From positions 74,248-138,247 of the forward strand of contig NZ_JBIQLE010000007.1 of the NCBI RefSeq assembly GCF_044464525.1: DNA of 64,000 nucleotides. The letters are read 5' to 3'. Positions within the stretch are counted from its first letter, which is position 1, and the number at the start of each line of letters is the position of its first letter. The DNA is from Pusillimonas sp044464525 (lineage in GTDB: Bacteria; Pseudomonadota; Gammaproteobacteria; Burkholderiales; Burkholderiaceae_B). Shown one piece after another: positions 16,494 to 25,066 of the stretch. The notes beneath the pieces were generated by a model. It was not told where the DNA came from. It saw nothing but the letters and a program-made list of their open reading frames with translations, and made no database searches. Position numbers and translations under genes: made by a program.

Positions 16494-17132
16494 TCAGACG
16501 TCGAAGAACACGGTTTCGTCCGGGCCCTGAATGTGGACGTCGAACTGGTAGACGACCTTGCCGTCTTTCTCGGTGCGCTGGGCGATAAGCGTCTTGCGGC
16601 GCTCGACCCATTCGATACCATTCAGGATGGGATCTTTGGAGTTGGCTTCTTCTTCGTCGGAGAAGTAGATGCGCGTATGCAGCCCGATGTTGATGCCGCG
16701 GGCCACGATCCACGCGTTGATGTGCGGGGCCATGACCTTGCCGTGCCGGCCCACCACAGGGCCGGGCTTGACGGTGTCGAAGCTGTAGAGGCCGGTGTCG
16801 AAGTCGGATGCGCCGCGTCCCCATCCGCGAAAGCTGGGGTCGATGGCCTTGTCTTCTTGCTTGTCGGCGGGGTGGTTGTAGCGGCCCGCTGCGTTGGCCT
16901 GCCAGATTTCAATCAAGACGTCGCGAATGAGTGCGCCGCTGCCGTCAAACACCCGGCCTTCAACGCGGATGCGTTCGCCCTTGGTTTCAGGCGTAACCAG
17001 CACATTATCGAAGTTGTTCTCGAAGATGTCGAAGCCGGCCTGCTTGGGCGCCAGGCCGATGTGTACGTACGGACCCGCTGTTTGAGAAGCGGTTTCCTTC
17101 AGGTAGGTGGGCTTGTTTAATTCCCTGAACAT
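16494..17132 (-). CDS. pcaG: protocatechuate 3,4-dioxygenase alpha subunit
   Basis: Non-catalytic-iron subunit of the intradiol dioxygenase that opens protocatechuate to 3-carboxy-cis,cis-muconate. At 212 aa it has the usual TASQTAGPYVHIGLAP start, VEGRVFDGSGALIRDVLIEIWQANAAGRY, GFRGWGR-like FRGWGRGASDF, and HINAWIVARGINIGLHTRIYF. Its start codon overlaps the pcaH stop by one base (TAATG), which implies translational coupling and equal subunit supply. A probable terminator follows. Confidence 0.93.
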   Translation of the reverse strand: MFRELNKPTYLKETASQTAGPYVHIGLAPKQAGFDIFENNFDNVLVTPETKGERIRVEGRVFDGSGALIRDVLIEIWQANAAGRYNHPADKQEDKAIDPSFRGWGRGASDFDTGLYSFDTVKPGPVVGRHGKVMAPHINAWIVARGINIGLHTRIYFSDEEEANSKDPILNGIEWVERRKTLIAQRTEKDGKVVYQFDVHIQGPDETVFFDV

Positions 17133-17872
17133 TATTTCGCTCCTTGGATGGTATTTTCGAACAGAGTTGCCCGGCTGCCGCGCACGACGATGTCGAAGCG
17201 GTATGCCATGCTGTCCAGCGCAACGAATGCGCCGCGATCCAGTTGCGCGATAAGGCCGCGCACCGCCTCTTCATCCGGGATGGAGCGGACGATGGGGCAA
17301 CTGGGGATAAGTGGATCGCCTTCGAAATACATCTGTGTGATCAGGCGCTGGGCAAAGCCCGAGGCCTGCACCGAGTAGTGGATGTGGGCGGGGCGCCAGT
17401 CGTTGATCTGGTTGCGCCAGGGATAGGGACCGGGCTTGATGGTGCGATAGAAGTAATAACCGTTTTCGTCGGTAAGCACGCGTCCACAGCCGCCGAAATT
17501 GGGATCGATGGGAGCGATGTAGGTATCGTTCTTGTGACGGTAGCGTCCCGAGGCGTTGGCCTGCCAGACTTCGACCAGCGCATTGGGAACCGGACGGCCG
17601 TTTTCGTCGAGCACATAGCCATGCACCAGGATACGCTCGCCGATGGGCAGGCCATCTTTGGCGTAGTTCATGATGAGGTCATTGTCCAGGGCCCCAAGCT
17701 CGTCGGGAGAGAAGCGCGGACCGGTGATTTCGGACAGCGAGTTCTCGATCGAGATGAGCGACTTCTGGGGTGAACGCAGCACACTGGTTTTATAGCCAGG
17801 CGTATAGGCGGGCGGGTGCCAGCTTCGGTCGCGTTGCAGAAACTCGCCGAACTGTTCGATGGGGGTGGTCAT
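17132..17872 (-). CDS. pcaH: protocatechuate 3,4-dioxygenase beta subunit
   Basis: Iron-bearing subunit, 246 aa. Metal ligands are visible as the tyrosines of GRYRHKND and NGYYFYRTIKPGPYPW and the two histidines of RPAHIHYS. The N-terminal part (RDRSWHPPAYTPGYKTSVLRSP) is the family's subunit-contact region. It is the first gene of pcaHG. It is divergent from a PcaQ-type LysR gene, with a candidate LysR site at 17972-17986, about 100 bp upstream of the ATG. Confidence 0.94.
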   Translation of the reverse strand: MTTPIEQFGEFLQRDRSWHPPAYTPGYKTSVLRSPQKSLISIENSLSEITGPRFSPDELGALDNDLIMNYAKDGLPIGERILVHGYVLDENGRPVPNALVEVWQANASGRYRHKNDTYIAPIDPNFGGCGRVLTDENGYYFYRTIKPGPYPWRNQINDWRPAHIHYSVQASGFAQRLITQMYFEGDPLIPSCPIVRSIPDEEAVRGLIAQLDRGAFVALDSMAYRFDIVVRGSRATLFENTIQGAK

Positions 17873-17971
17873 AAATTCTCCTTTAGACTGGCTGCGTCGT
17901 GCAACGACTCAGTGACCAACATGGTAAACGTTGGAAATAATCATGTAAATTGAATTAAACGGCAATATTTG

Positions 17972-17986
17972 ATAAGCTGTAGTTAT
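17972..17986. promoter_or_regulatory. candidate PcaQ-binding site
   Basis: ATAAGCTGTAGTTAT is an inverted repeat (ATAA-N7-TTAT) that contains the LysR T-N11-A pattern. It sits midway between divergent pcaH and the LysR gene and resembles the ATA...TAT dyad reported for PcaQ. It is the only such dyad I found in this gap. Confidence 0.5.
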
Positions 17987-18095
17987 TGATATGGCATGAC
18001 ATTGCACGCATAAAGCTCAGCTGTGCGCACCTTAGCGGCGGTTTTCCAGCTTGCTGGCGCAAGCTCAATGGCGCCTGGCAAACAAGAGAGTGCTC

Positions 18096-19064
18096 GTGGC
18101 CTCGATCGACCAACAACAGTTCAACAGCCGCATTCGCTTGCGGCATTTGCAATGCTTTGTCGCGGTGGCGCAAGAGCAGCATTTGCGCAAAGCCGCCGAG
18201 CGTCTGCATCTTAGTCAACCCGCCGTATCCAAGACACTTGCCGAGCTCGAAGAGTTGGTTGGAGCACGCCTGATGGACCGAGGCCGTTTCGGCGCGCGAC
18301 TTACACGCGACGGACAATCGTTTCTGGATCACGCCTTGTCCGTACTTGAGGCGCTCGAAGGCGCGCGGCGCGCGGTGCAGGATGACGGGCAGGGCGCTCA
18401 TGAAACTGTGATGGTGGGCGCGCTGCCTACTGTCGCCCCCGATTTGCTGCCCGAGGCACTGGTTCTTTTTCGTCGCGTCTGGCCGCAGGTCCGGGTTGAC
18501 GTGCAGATTGGGGCGAATGCGCCCTTGCTCGACAAGCTGCGTTCGGGCGAAGTCGATTTCGTGCTAGGCCGCATGGCCGACCCCGCCGCCGTGGCCGGGC
18601 TTTCATTCGAACTGTTGTATGTCGAGCCGTTGGTCGCGGTTGCGCGGGCCGAACATCCTTTGCTGGCCGAGCCCGATCCTGCCCTGCATCGCATTGTCGA
18701 ATACCCGTTAATCGTGTCGACGCGGGGCACGGTGCCGCGCCACAACACCGAAAGTTTCCTGCGTTCTCGCGGCCTTGGCTTGCCGTCCAACTGTCTCGAG
18801 ACCTTGTCGGTGTCCGTGGCTCGCCTGGTGGCCATGGGCACTGACTCTGTCTGGTTCACGCCAATGGGCGCGGTGCGCGAGGATGTGCTCAACGGTAGCT
18901 TGGTGCGTTTGTCCGTGATTACCGAAGGCACCGAAGAGCCCGTAGGTTTGCTGCGACGCAGCGATGCCCAGTTGGGGCAATGCGCAACATCTTTGATGAA
19001 GATGCTGCGCGAAACCGCCGAGCAGCGCCGCGCGGCAAGGCGCGACTGGAAAATTCCTGGTTGA
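18096..19064 (+). CDS. pcaQ: LysR-family regulator PcaQ
   Basis: A regulator of about 322 aa. The N-terminal HTH is RIRLRHLQCFVAVAQEQHLR, KAAERLHLSQPAVSKTLAEL and EELVGARLMDRGRFGARLT, the pattern of the PcaQ/GbpR subgroup. The effector domain includes GALPTVAPDLLPEAL and VDFVLGRMADP. It is divergent from pcaHG and probably activates it on carboxymuconolactone, as described for PcaQ in other bacteria. The start is uncertain: I chose GTG 18096, which has AGAGAG five bases upstream. A GTG at 18090 and a TTG at 18051 are in frame too. No ATG is available near the HTH. Confidence 0.85.
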   Translation: MASIDQQQFNSRIRLRHLQCFVAVAQEQHLRKAAERLHLSQPAVSKTLAELEELVGARLMDRGRFGARLTRDGQSFLDHALSVLEALEGARRAVQDDGQGAHETVMVGALPTVAPDLLPEALVLFRRVWPQVRVDVQIGANAPLLDKLRSGEVDFVLGRMADPAAVAGLSFELLYVEPLVAVARAEHPLLAEPDPALHRIVEYPLIVSTRGTVPRHNTESFLRSRGLGLPSNCLETLSVSVARLVAMGTDSVWFTPMGAVREDVLNGSLVRLSVITEGTEEPVGLLRRSDAQLGQCATSLMKMLRETAEQRRAARRDWKIPG

Positions 19065-19351
19065 TTCTCGAGTGCGCGCCAGCCATAGAGCGGGCACGAT
19101 CATTCCGCCGGGAGGTGCTAAATAGGCTGGCGTGGAGCACAGAAGCCAGTTTGGGTCAGATCTTGCGCAATGCGCACGGCACCTTCGCAGGTCCGGCATC
19201 TCAACCGTTCACTCATCGGTTTGACAAACCTCTTTGAGACTTCTAACCTCTATAATATTGTTCTATCCATGAATAAATGTTCGTTTGACGAATTTTTGAT
19301 CTAACCTGAGCGGCTGTCAGCCGCCAGATGTGTATTTCGCAGGAGATTTGA

Positions 19352-20512
19352 ATGCGCAAAACTTTATTAGCCGTCGCCTTGGCGTTCGGCATGACCGGCG
19401 CCGCTCACGCTGCCGATTTGAAGATCGGCATGGTCTTGCCGATGTCTGGTCCCTTTGCTCCGTATGGCGAGCAGATTCTCAATGGCGCTCGCCTGTATCT
19501 TGAGCAGAACGAGCAGAAACTGGGCGATCGCAATGTCGAGCTCATCGTCAAAGACGACACCGGCGTGGCGCCTGCCATCAGCCGTCGCGCCGCCCAAGAA
19601 TTGGTCAATCGCGACAAGGTGGATATATTGGCGGGTTTCGGCCTGACGCCCTCGGCGTTCTCGGTGGGGCCCTTGGCCACTCAAGCCAAAGTACCCATGG
19701 TAATTATGAACGCCGCCACGTCCTCGGTAACCGAGAAGTCGCCGTACATTGTGCGTACCTCGATGGCGCTGCCGCAAATAACGGCGCCGATCGCCACTTG
19801 GGCTATCGACAATGACATCAAGAAGGTCTACACCCTGGTGGCCGACTACGGCCCTGGCCACGACGCCGAAAAGCAATTTGTCGAGACCTTTACCGAGGCG
19901 GGCGGCGAGATCATCGGCCAAGTGCGCACCCCCGTTGGCAACCCGGATTTTGCTCCCTTCTTGCAACGCATCAAAGACAGCAAGCCGGACGCGGTCTTCT
20001 TGTTTGTTCCCGCGGGTGAGCAGGGCGTGTCCTTCCTCAAGGGATATCAAGAGCGCGGCTTGGCCGACGAAGGCATCAAGCTCATTTCCACCGGCGACCT
20101 CACCGATGAGGACGTGCTCGATGCAATGGGTGCCGCGGCCGGCGTCATGACGTCGTTTCATTATTCCGAGGCGCATGATTCCGACCTGAACAAGCAATAT
20201 GTCCAGTCGTACTACAAGGCTTATCCTGGCAAACGCCCCAACTTCATGTCGGTGGCGGGTTACGACGGCATGAAGCTGATCGACGAGGTACTGAAGAAGA
20301 ACGGCGGCGACGCCAGCGGTGACGCCTTCATTGAGACGGCAAAAGGCCTGTCGTGGGAAAGCCCGCGCGGTCAGGTGACCATCGATCCCGAAACGCGCGA
20401 CATTGTGCAAGACATCTACATTCGCGAAGTGAAGGAAGTAGACGGCAAGCTGCAGAACGTCGAGTTTGATCGCATCGCCGAGTTCAAGGACCCGGTCAAA
20501 GCTAAAAACTAA
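19352..20512 (+). CDS. ABC-type substrate-binding protein, LivK type
   Basis: A 386-aa periplasmic binding protein with a signal peptide (MRKTLLAVALAFGMTGAAHA) and mature ADLKIGMVLPMSGPFAPYGEQ. It is very close to the protein encoded at 20705, matching it over DDTGVAP, ISRRAAQELVNR, GFGLTPSAF, VMNAATS, ADYGPGHDAEKQFV and ESPRGQ. The two are a tandem duplication. GGAGA precedes the ATG. A terminator at 20534-20568 separates it from the next copy, so each has its own transcript. No membrane or ATPase component is nearby. Being next to pcaQ and pcaCD, aromatic-acid binding is the likely role. Confidence 0.85.
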   Translation: MRKTLLAVALAFGMTGAAHAADLKIGMVLPMSGPFAPYGEQILNGARLYLEQNEQKLGDRNVELIVKDDTGVAPAISRRAAQELVNRDKVDILAGFGLTPSAFSVGPLATQAKVPMVIMNAATSSVTEKSPYIVRTSMALPQITAPIATWAIDNDIKKVYTLVADYGPGHDAEKQFVETFTEAGGEIIGQVRTPVGNPDFAPFLQRIKDSKPDAVFLFVPAGEQGVSFLKGYQERGLADEGIKLISTGDLTDEDVLDAMGAAAGVMTSFHYSEAHDSDLNKQYVQSYYKAYPGKRPNFMSVAGYDGMKLIDEVLKKNGGDASGDAFIETAKGLSWESPRGQVTIDPETRDIVQDIYIREVKEVDGKLQNVEFDRIAEFKDPVKAKN

Positions 20513-20533
20513 GCGACTTCTGCCGTAGTTGCA

Positions 20534-20568
20534 CGGGCTTCGACGTTTCGGCGTCGAAGCCCGTTTTT
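20534..20568 (+). terminator. Rho-independent terminator
   Basis: CGGGCTTCGACG (20534-20545) pairs perfectly with 20552-20563 around a 6-nt loop and is followed by five T residues. It ends the first of the two tandem binding-protein genes. Confidence 0.9.
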
Positions 20569-20704
20569 ATTGGCGATTCCGGCGTTTCTTATTGGCGTAA
20601 ACCCTAGACTTGCCTATTAGGCATTGACAAAAAGTAACCCTCTTTTTAGCCTAGCAAGGTATCGATCTTTCGGCAATATCTCGATAATTAACTGAGGAGT
20701 CTCA

Positions 20705-21877
20705 ATGCGTATCACTAAAGCCCTATTAACCGCAGCCATGTCGCTGGGCGTCGTCGCCTCGGCTCATGCAGCCGACGATTTGAAGATCGGCTTCGTGCTG
20801 CCGATGTCGGGCCCGCATTCGTCATACGGTCTACAAATTCTTAACGGCGCAAAATTGTACATGCAGCAGCATGGCGACACGGTTGCCGGACGCAAGGTGC
20901 AGATCTTAGTCAGGGACGACACCGGCGTGGCTCCCGAAATCAGCCGTCGCGCCGCCCAAGAGTTGGTCAACCGCGAGAACGTCGATGTTCTGGCCGGCTT
21001 CGGCCTTACGCCTTCGGCCTTCGCCGTTGCTCCTTTGTCGGCCTCTGCCAAGATGCCCATGGTCGTCATGAACGCCGCCACATCGGCAGTTACTGAAAAG
21101 TCGCCCTACCTTGTGCGCACGTCGATGACACTGCCCCAGAATTCGGCCCCCATGGCCACTTGGGCGCTTGCCAACGGAATCAAGCGCGTCCACACTCTGG
21201 CTGCCGACTACGGCCCAGGCCACGATGCCGAGAAGCAGTTCGTCAAAACCTTCACTGAAGGCGGCGGCGAGATCATCGGCCAGGTTCGCACTCCGGTTCA
21301 GAACCCCGACTTCTCTCCTTTCCTGCAGCGCATCAAAGATGCCAAGCCCGATGCCATCTTCATGTTCGTGCCTTCGGGCGAGCAAGGCGTGTCCTTCCTT
21401 AAAAGCTATGCCGAGCGCGGCCTGGCCGCAGAGGGCATCAAACTGATCGCCACGGGCGACCTTACCGACGAAGACGTGCTCGACGCCATGGGAGACCCTG
21501 CCCTGGGCCTGATCACTTCCTTCCACTACTCCGACGCCCACGATTCCGAGCTCAACAAGACGTACACCGAAGACTACGCCAAGGCCTACCCCGGCGTGCG
21601 CCCGAACTTCATGTCCATGGGCGGCTACGACGGCATGCAGCTTATCTACAAGGTGCTTGAAAAGACCAACGGCGATTCTTCGGGCGATGCCTTCATCGAA
21701 GCAGCCAAAGGCATGGCCTGGGAAAGCCCGCGCGGCCCGATCTCCATCGATCCCGAAACGCGCGACATTGTCCAGAACATCTACATCCGCAAGGTCGAGC
21801 GCCGCAACGGTCGCCTTGAAAACGTCGAATTCGACGTGATCGAGAATGTCAAGGATCCGGGCAAGGCCGACAAGTAA
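20705..21877 (+). CDS. ABC-type substrate-binding protein, LivK type (tandem paralogue)
   Basis: A 390-aa periplasmic binding protein with a signal peptide (MRITKALLTAAMSLGVVASA, then HAADDL) and mature KIGFVLPMSGPHSSYGLQ. It is nearly collinear with the 19352 gene and differs mainly in the first lobe, where ligand contacts lie (SSYGLQILNGAKLY here, APYGEQILNGARLY there). This suggests duplication followed by a change of ligand. TGAGGAG precedes the ATG. A strong terminator follows at 21908-21937. No transporter partner genes are adjacent. Confidence 0.85.
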   Translation: MRITKALLTAAMSLGVVASAHAADDLKIGFVLPMSGPHSSYGLQILNGAKLYMQQHGDTVAGRKVQILVRDDTGVAPEISRRAAQELVNRENVDVLAGFGLTPSAFAVAPLSASAKMPMVVMNAATSAVTEKSPYLVRTSMTLPQNSAPMATWALANGIKRVHTLAADYGPGHDAEKQFVKTFTEGGGEIIGQVRTPVQNPDFSPFLQRIKDAKPDAIFMFVPSGEQGVSFLKSYAERGLAAEGIKLIATGDLTDEDVLDAMGDPALGLITSFHYSDAHDSELNKTYTEDYAKAYPGVRPNFMSMGGYDGMQLIYKVLEKTNGDSSGDAFIEAAKGMAWESPRGPISIDPETRDIVQNIYIRKVERRNGRLENVEFDVIENVKDPGKADK

Positions 21878-21907
21878 TCGGCTGGCTTTTAGCTGATCGT
21901 CTCACTG

Positions 21908-21937
21908 AAAAGCCCCGGCATATGCCGGGGCTTTTTT
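21908..21937 (+). terminator. Rho-independent terminator
   Basis: AGCCCCGGCAT/ATGCCGGGGCT is a perfect palindrome (21911-21932) preceded by A residues and followed by a run of T residues. Confidence 0.9.
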
Positions 21938-21991
21938 CGCTAGCGTCTCAGAGTGGTAGCGCCTGAATCTCTCAGTTCCACTCAATTAAGA

Positions 21992-22206
21992 GGTCGGGTG
22001 CGGGGCGCAGGATATTTGGGCCGTCCAGCGCGCGCCGGATTTGTTACATTCTGCCGGGGGAAGTCGGCGACAGCCTGTTCGAGTCCCGAAGCGCGCAGCG
22101 CTGAGATCGAGTTCTGCCGCCGCCTGGCTGAATGTGGAAAATTCGGGAAGCCCGGCAAAGCCGGGCCGCGTGATGCGGCCCAAATATCCTGCGCCCCGCA
22201 CCGACC
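21992..22206. repeat. long inverted repeat (about 31-bp arms) with structured interior
   Basis: Arms 21992-22023 and 22176-22206 are reverse complements with a single 1-bp indel. The 152-bp interior holds smaller stems such as CCCGGC-AAAG-CCGGG near 22151-22163. It fills the gap between the binding-protein terminator and the end of pcaCD. Open frames cross it on both strands but none has family character. Confidence 0.8.
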
Positions 22207-22240
22207 GGCTCAAGAGCGCAGAGGCAAAGTAATGGATCGC

Positions 22241-23509
22241 TTACTTAGGCAACTGTGCCAGAAACTTCGACACAGCCTGCTCAAAAGCCTTGGGCTGTTC
22301 GGCCACCGCCAGGTGGGAAGCATCTTCCAATACCACCAGCTCGGCGCCAGGAATACCCTTTGCCATGGTCTCGGACATAGACACCGGCGCGCCCTGGTCA
22401 AGGGCCCCGGCAATGACTAGAGTGGGGGTCTTAACCTGCGGCAAACGGCCGGTTGTATCCACTGTGCCAACGGCATTGCAGCAGCCTGCATAACCTTCCG
22501 CGTCTGTGGTGATCAGGCGCTTGCGGAAGGCGGCGACGGCGGCTGATTTCTTTTCGCGGAAATCGGCATGGAAGTAACGCTCCATGACCGCATCGGCGAT
22601 GGCTTCGATGCCACTGCCGCGTACCGTCTCGATGCGCTGTTGCCAGGCCGCACGAACGTCTTCGGGGTAGCCCGAGGTGGAATTGGCAACGACGAGGCCC
22701 GCAACCAGTTCGGGGTGGCGGATGGCCAGTTCCTGGCCTACCATGCCGCCCATCGAAAGACCGATCCACACTACCGGGCCGCAGCCCAATTCGCGAACCA
22801 GCCGTGCGGCATCGTCGGCCAGCTCTTCCATTGTGTAGAGCGAAGCGGGCGCATCCGAGCTGCCGTGGCCGCGATGGTCGTAGGCGATCACGTCGTTGTC
22901 CGCGGCAAGTTCATTGGCCAGAGCGTCCCACATGCTTAGATCGCAACCCAGCGCGTGGCTCAGGACGATGGTGTGGCGAGGCGCGCCGTTGCGGGCCTTG
23001 CGTACCGTATAGTGCAGCGCCGGCTTGCTGAGGGTGGCCGATTCCCGGCCAATGCCCGGATGGGCGGCAGCCGTCATCTCGGCCGGTTCCAGTGTGTATC
23101 CGATTTCGGGGCCGATCTCGCGCAAAATGGCCATGGCGTGGGTAAAGCCGGTGTTGGCGGCGGGTACGCCGGCGTAGATCGCCGTCTGGATCAGCACTTC
23201 TTTCAATTCGTCTGGCGTCAGGCGAGTGTCGGGCGCGCCGCCTTGCAGCGCCGCGCGCACATGAAGCTCGAATTCTTCCCAGCGGCCCAGTGCCATGGTA
23301 ATGGCCAGCACCATGGCCCGGCGGGTTTTCTTCTCGAGGCCGGGACGGCCCCAGATTTCGTTCCAGGCGAAACGGGTGATCAGGTGCTGGAACTCGGCGT
23401 TGAAATTGTTGGCGTTGGACAGCGAACGATCTACCCAGGCGTCGCCAAGGATCTCGCGCCGATTTTTCAATCCGCGCTCAAGGTCGTGGTCGATGGGGTC
23501 AATACTCAT
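22241..23509 (-). CDS. pcaCD: bifunctional 4-carboxymuconolactone decarboxylase / 3-oxoadipate enol-lactonase
   Basis: A 422-aa fusion. Residues about 1-130 are a carboxymuconolactone decarboxylase domain (GLKNRREILGDAWVDRSL, TRFAWNEIWGRPGLEKKTR, ELHVRAALQGG, IQTAIYAGVPAANTGF). A linker runs to about 165. Residues about 166-422 are an alpha/beta hydrolase with HALGCDLSMWD, YDHRGHGSSDAP, nucleophile elbow GLSMGGMVGQE, acid AGALDQGAP and catalytic histidine DASHLAVAEQP. It carries out two consecutive steps from 4-carboxymuconolactone to 3-oxoadipate. The domain order is PcaC-PcaD, the reverse of the actinobacterial PcaL fusion as I know it. It lies downstream of pcaB on the same strand, with a 53-bp gap. 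Confidence 0.92.
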   Translation of the reverse strand: MSIDPIDHDLERGLKNRREILGDAWVDRSLSNANNFNAEFQHLITRFAWNEIWGRPGLEKKTRRAMVLAITMALGRWEEFELHVRAALQGGAPDTRLTPDELKEVLIQTAIYAGVPAANTGFTHAMAILREIGPEIGYTLEPAEMTAAAHPGIGRESATLSKPALHYTVRKARNGAPRHTIVLSHALGCDLSMWDALANELAADNDVIAYDHRGHGSSDAPASLYTMEELADDAARLVRELGCGPVVWIGLSMGGMVGQELAIRHPELVAGLVVANSTSGYPEDVRAAWQQRIETVRGSGIEAIADAVMERYFHADFREKKSAAVAAFRKRLITTDAEGYAGCCNAVGTVDTTGRLPQVKTPTLVIAGALDQGAPVSMSETMAKGIPGAELVVLEDASHLAVAEQPKAFEQAVSKFLAQLPK

Positions 23510-23562
23510 GCGATTGGCTCGATAAAAAATAGAATTGAAAGTTGGTATTGGCGCGGCCCAGC

Positions 23563-24954
23563 TTATTGCGCTTGGGTTTTAGCGCTGGCCTCATTGAGCA
23601 CTTGGCGCAGCTTTGCGGCTTGCGCGCGAGCCAGTTCGGCGGCGCTGGCGTTGGCCACGCGCGGGTCGAACAGGGCTTGCAGTGCGTTCAAGTCAAGCTG
23701 CGCGCTTAATTGCGGGCTGGCGCGTACGGCCTCGGTGACGACTTCGCCCAGTTGTCGCCCTTCGGCTAGTGTCTGTTGTGTAAGGCTCTCCATCAGCTTA
23801 TGCGCTTCGGGCTTGCCGATGGCGCCAGCCAGGTAGATGGAGACCGCTTCGGCATAGACCAAGCCGTGCAGGGCATCGATATTGCGCTGCATCCGCGCGC
23901 TATCGATATGCACTCCTGCGATGGCTTCGCGCATGGCTGCCAGAGCGCCGTGAGCGCTGATGAACAGGCCGGGCCATTCGGCCAGCTCGGCTTGCCAGTT
24001 TCCAAGGCCCCGCTCGTGTTCCTGCCCCATGGCGCCCAGCAGGGCGGCGGCGCGTTGGGGTACGCGACCCGCAGCAGCAAGGGCTGTCATGCAAGATACC
24101 GGGTTGCGCTTGTGCGGCATGGCGGTGGAGCCGCCGCGTCCGGCGCCGGCGGGCTCGGCCAGTTCGGCGATTTCGCCTTGTGCCATCAGGCTGAAGTCGG
24201 TGGCCAGTTTGCTGATGCTGCCGGCCAGCACTGCGACTTCCATGCCCAGGCGCAGCCACTCGTCGCGTTGGGTGTGCCAGGCGGCTTCGGGAACCCTCAA
24301 GCCAAGTTCGTCGGACACCCGGCGCGCGACGGCCGGGCCTTTTTCCCCCATTACCGCAAGGGTGCCCACCGCGCCGCCCAGTTGCAATTGCAGGGCCTGT
24401 TCGGCAGCGGCCTTCAATTGACGGCGAGCGCGGACCAAGGGGGCGGCCCAACCGGTGAACTTGAAGCCCAGGCTTGTCACTTGAGCCGGTTGCATGAGGG
24501 TGCGGGCCAGCACGGGCGTATGCAGGTGCTGGCCGGCAAGATCGAGCAGCCGGGAGCACAGCGCCAGCAGCGATTCATCGATCAGCTTCAGGGCTTTGCG
24601 CGTGGCCAGCACCATGCCGGTGTCGATGACGTCCTGGCTTGTGCTGCCCCAATGAACATGGGTGGCAGCGCTGGGCTCGTCATTCTGCACGGCCTGGGTC
24701 AACGCCTTGACCAGCGGGATCGCCATGCTGCCGGCGCGCCGGCTGGCGATGATGATGGCTTGCACGTCGTAATCAGCAATGTCGCCATGCCGGGCAATGA
24801 CGCGAGCTGCTTCGTCGGGGATGATGCCTTCTTCGGCTTGAGCCTTGGCCAGGGCGACTTCGAAGCGCAACATTTCCTGCAGAACCGCGTTGTCGTCGAA
24901 GACTGCGATGATTTCGGATGTGGTCAGGAAACTGTCGAAAATGGAAACGCTCAC
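23563..24954 (-). CDS. pcaB: 3-carboxy-cis,cis-muconate cycloisomerase
   Basis: Fumarase/ASL-superfamily enzyme, 463 aa, that lactonises 3-carboxy-cis,cis-muconate. It shows THVHWGSTSQDVIDTGMVLA, LARTLMQPAQVTSLGFK, GGAVGTLAVMGEKG and the signature loop GSTAMPHKRNPVSC near residue 280. I placed the start at the GTG (24952-24954) giving VSVSIFDSFLTT, because GGAG lies seven bases before it and the family begins here. The frame stays open for 124 further codons upstream but has no family similarity there. It is the first gene of pcaB-pcaCD. Confidence 0.92.
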   Translation of the reverse strand: MSVSIFDSFLTTSEIIAVFDDNAVLQEMLRFEVALAKAQAEEGIIPDEAARVIARHGDIADYDVQAIIIASRRAGSMAIPLVKALTQAVQNDEPSAATHVHWGSTSQDVIDTGMVLATRKALKLIDESLLALCSRLLDLAGQHLHTPVLARTLMQPAQVTSLGFKFTGWAAPLVRARRQLKAAAEQALQLQLGGAVGTLAVMGEKGPAVARRVSDELGLRVPEAAWHTQRDEWLRLGMEVAVLAGSISKLATDFSLMAQGEIAELAEPAGAGRGGSTAMPHKRNPVSCMTALAAAGRVPQRAAALLGAMGQEHERGLGNWQAELAEWPGLFISAHGALAAMREAIAGVHIDSARMQRNIDALHGLVYAEAVSIYLAGAIGKPEAHKLMESLTQQTLAEGRQLGEVVTEAVRASPQLSAQLDLNALQALFDPRVANASAAELARAQAAKLRQVLNEASAKTQAQ

Positions 24955-25066
24955 CGTGGGCTCCGGCAGGTAAAACGAAAGGGGGTAAATGCAGAAGGCC
25001 GGCAAAAGCCGGCCCAGGTATTGTAGCTGTTGGGCCTCACCTGTGTAAGGCGGGTCCATTGGCGTG

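Noticed and set aside
21953..22420. 155-codon plus-strand frame across the 215-bp inverted repeat
   Set aside because: It runs into the pcaCD gene antisense and has no family pattern.
23776..25026. 416-codon frame opposite pcaB
   Set aside because: Antisense shadow without any family motif.
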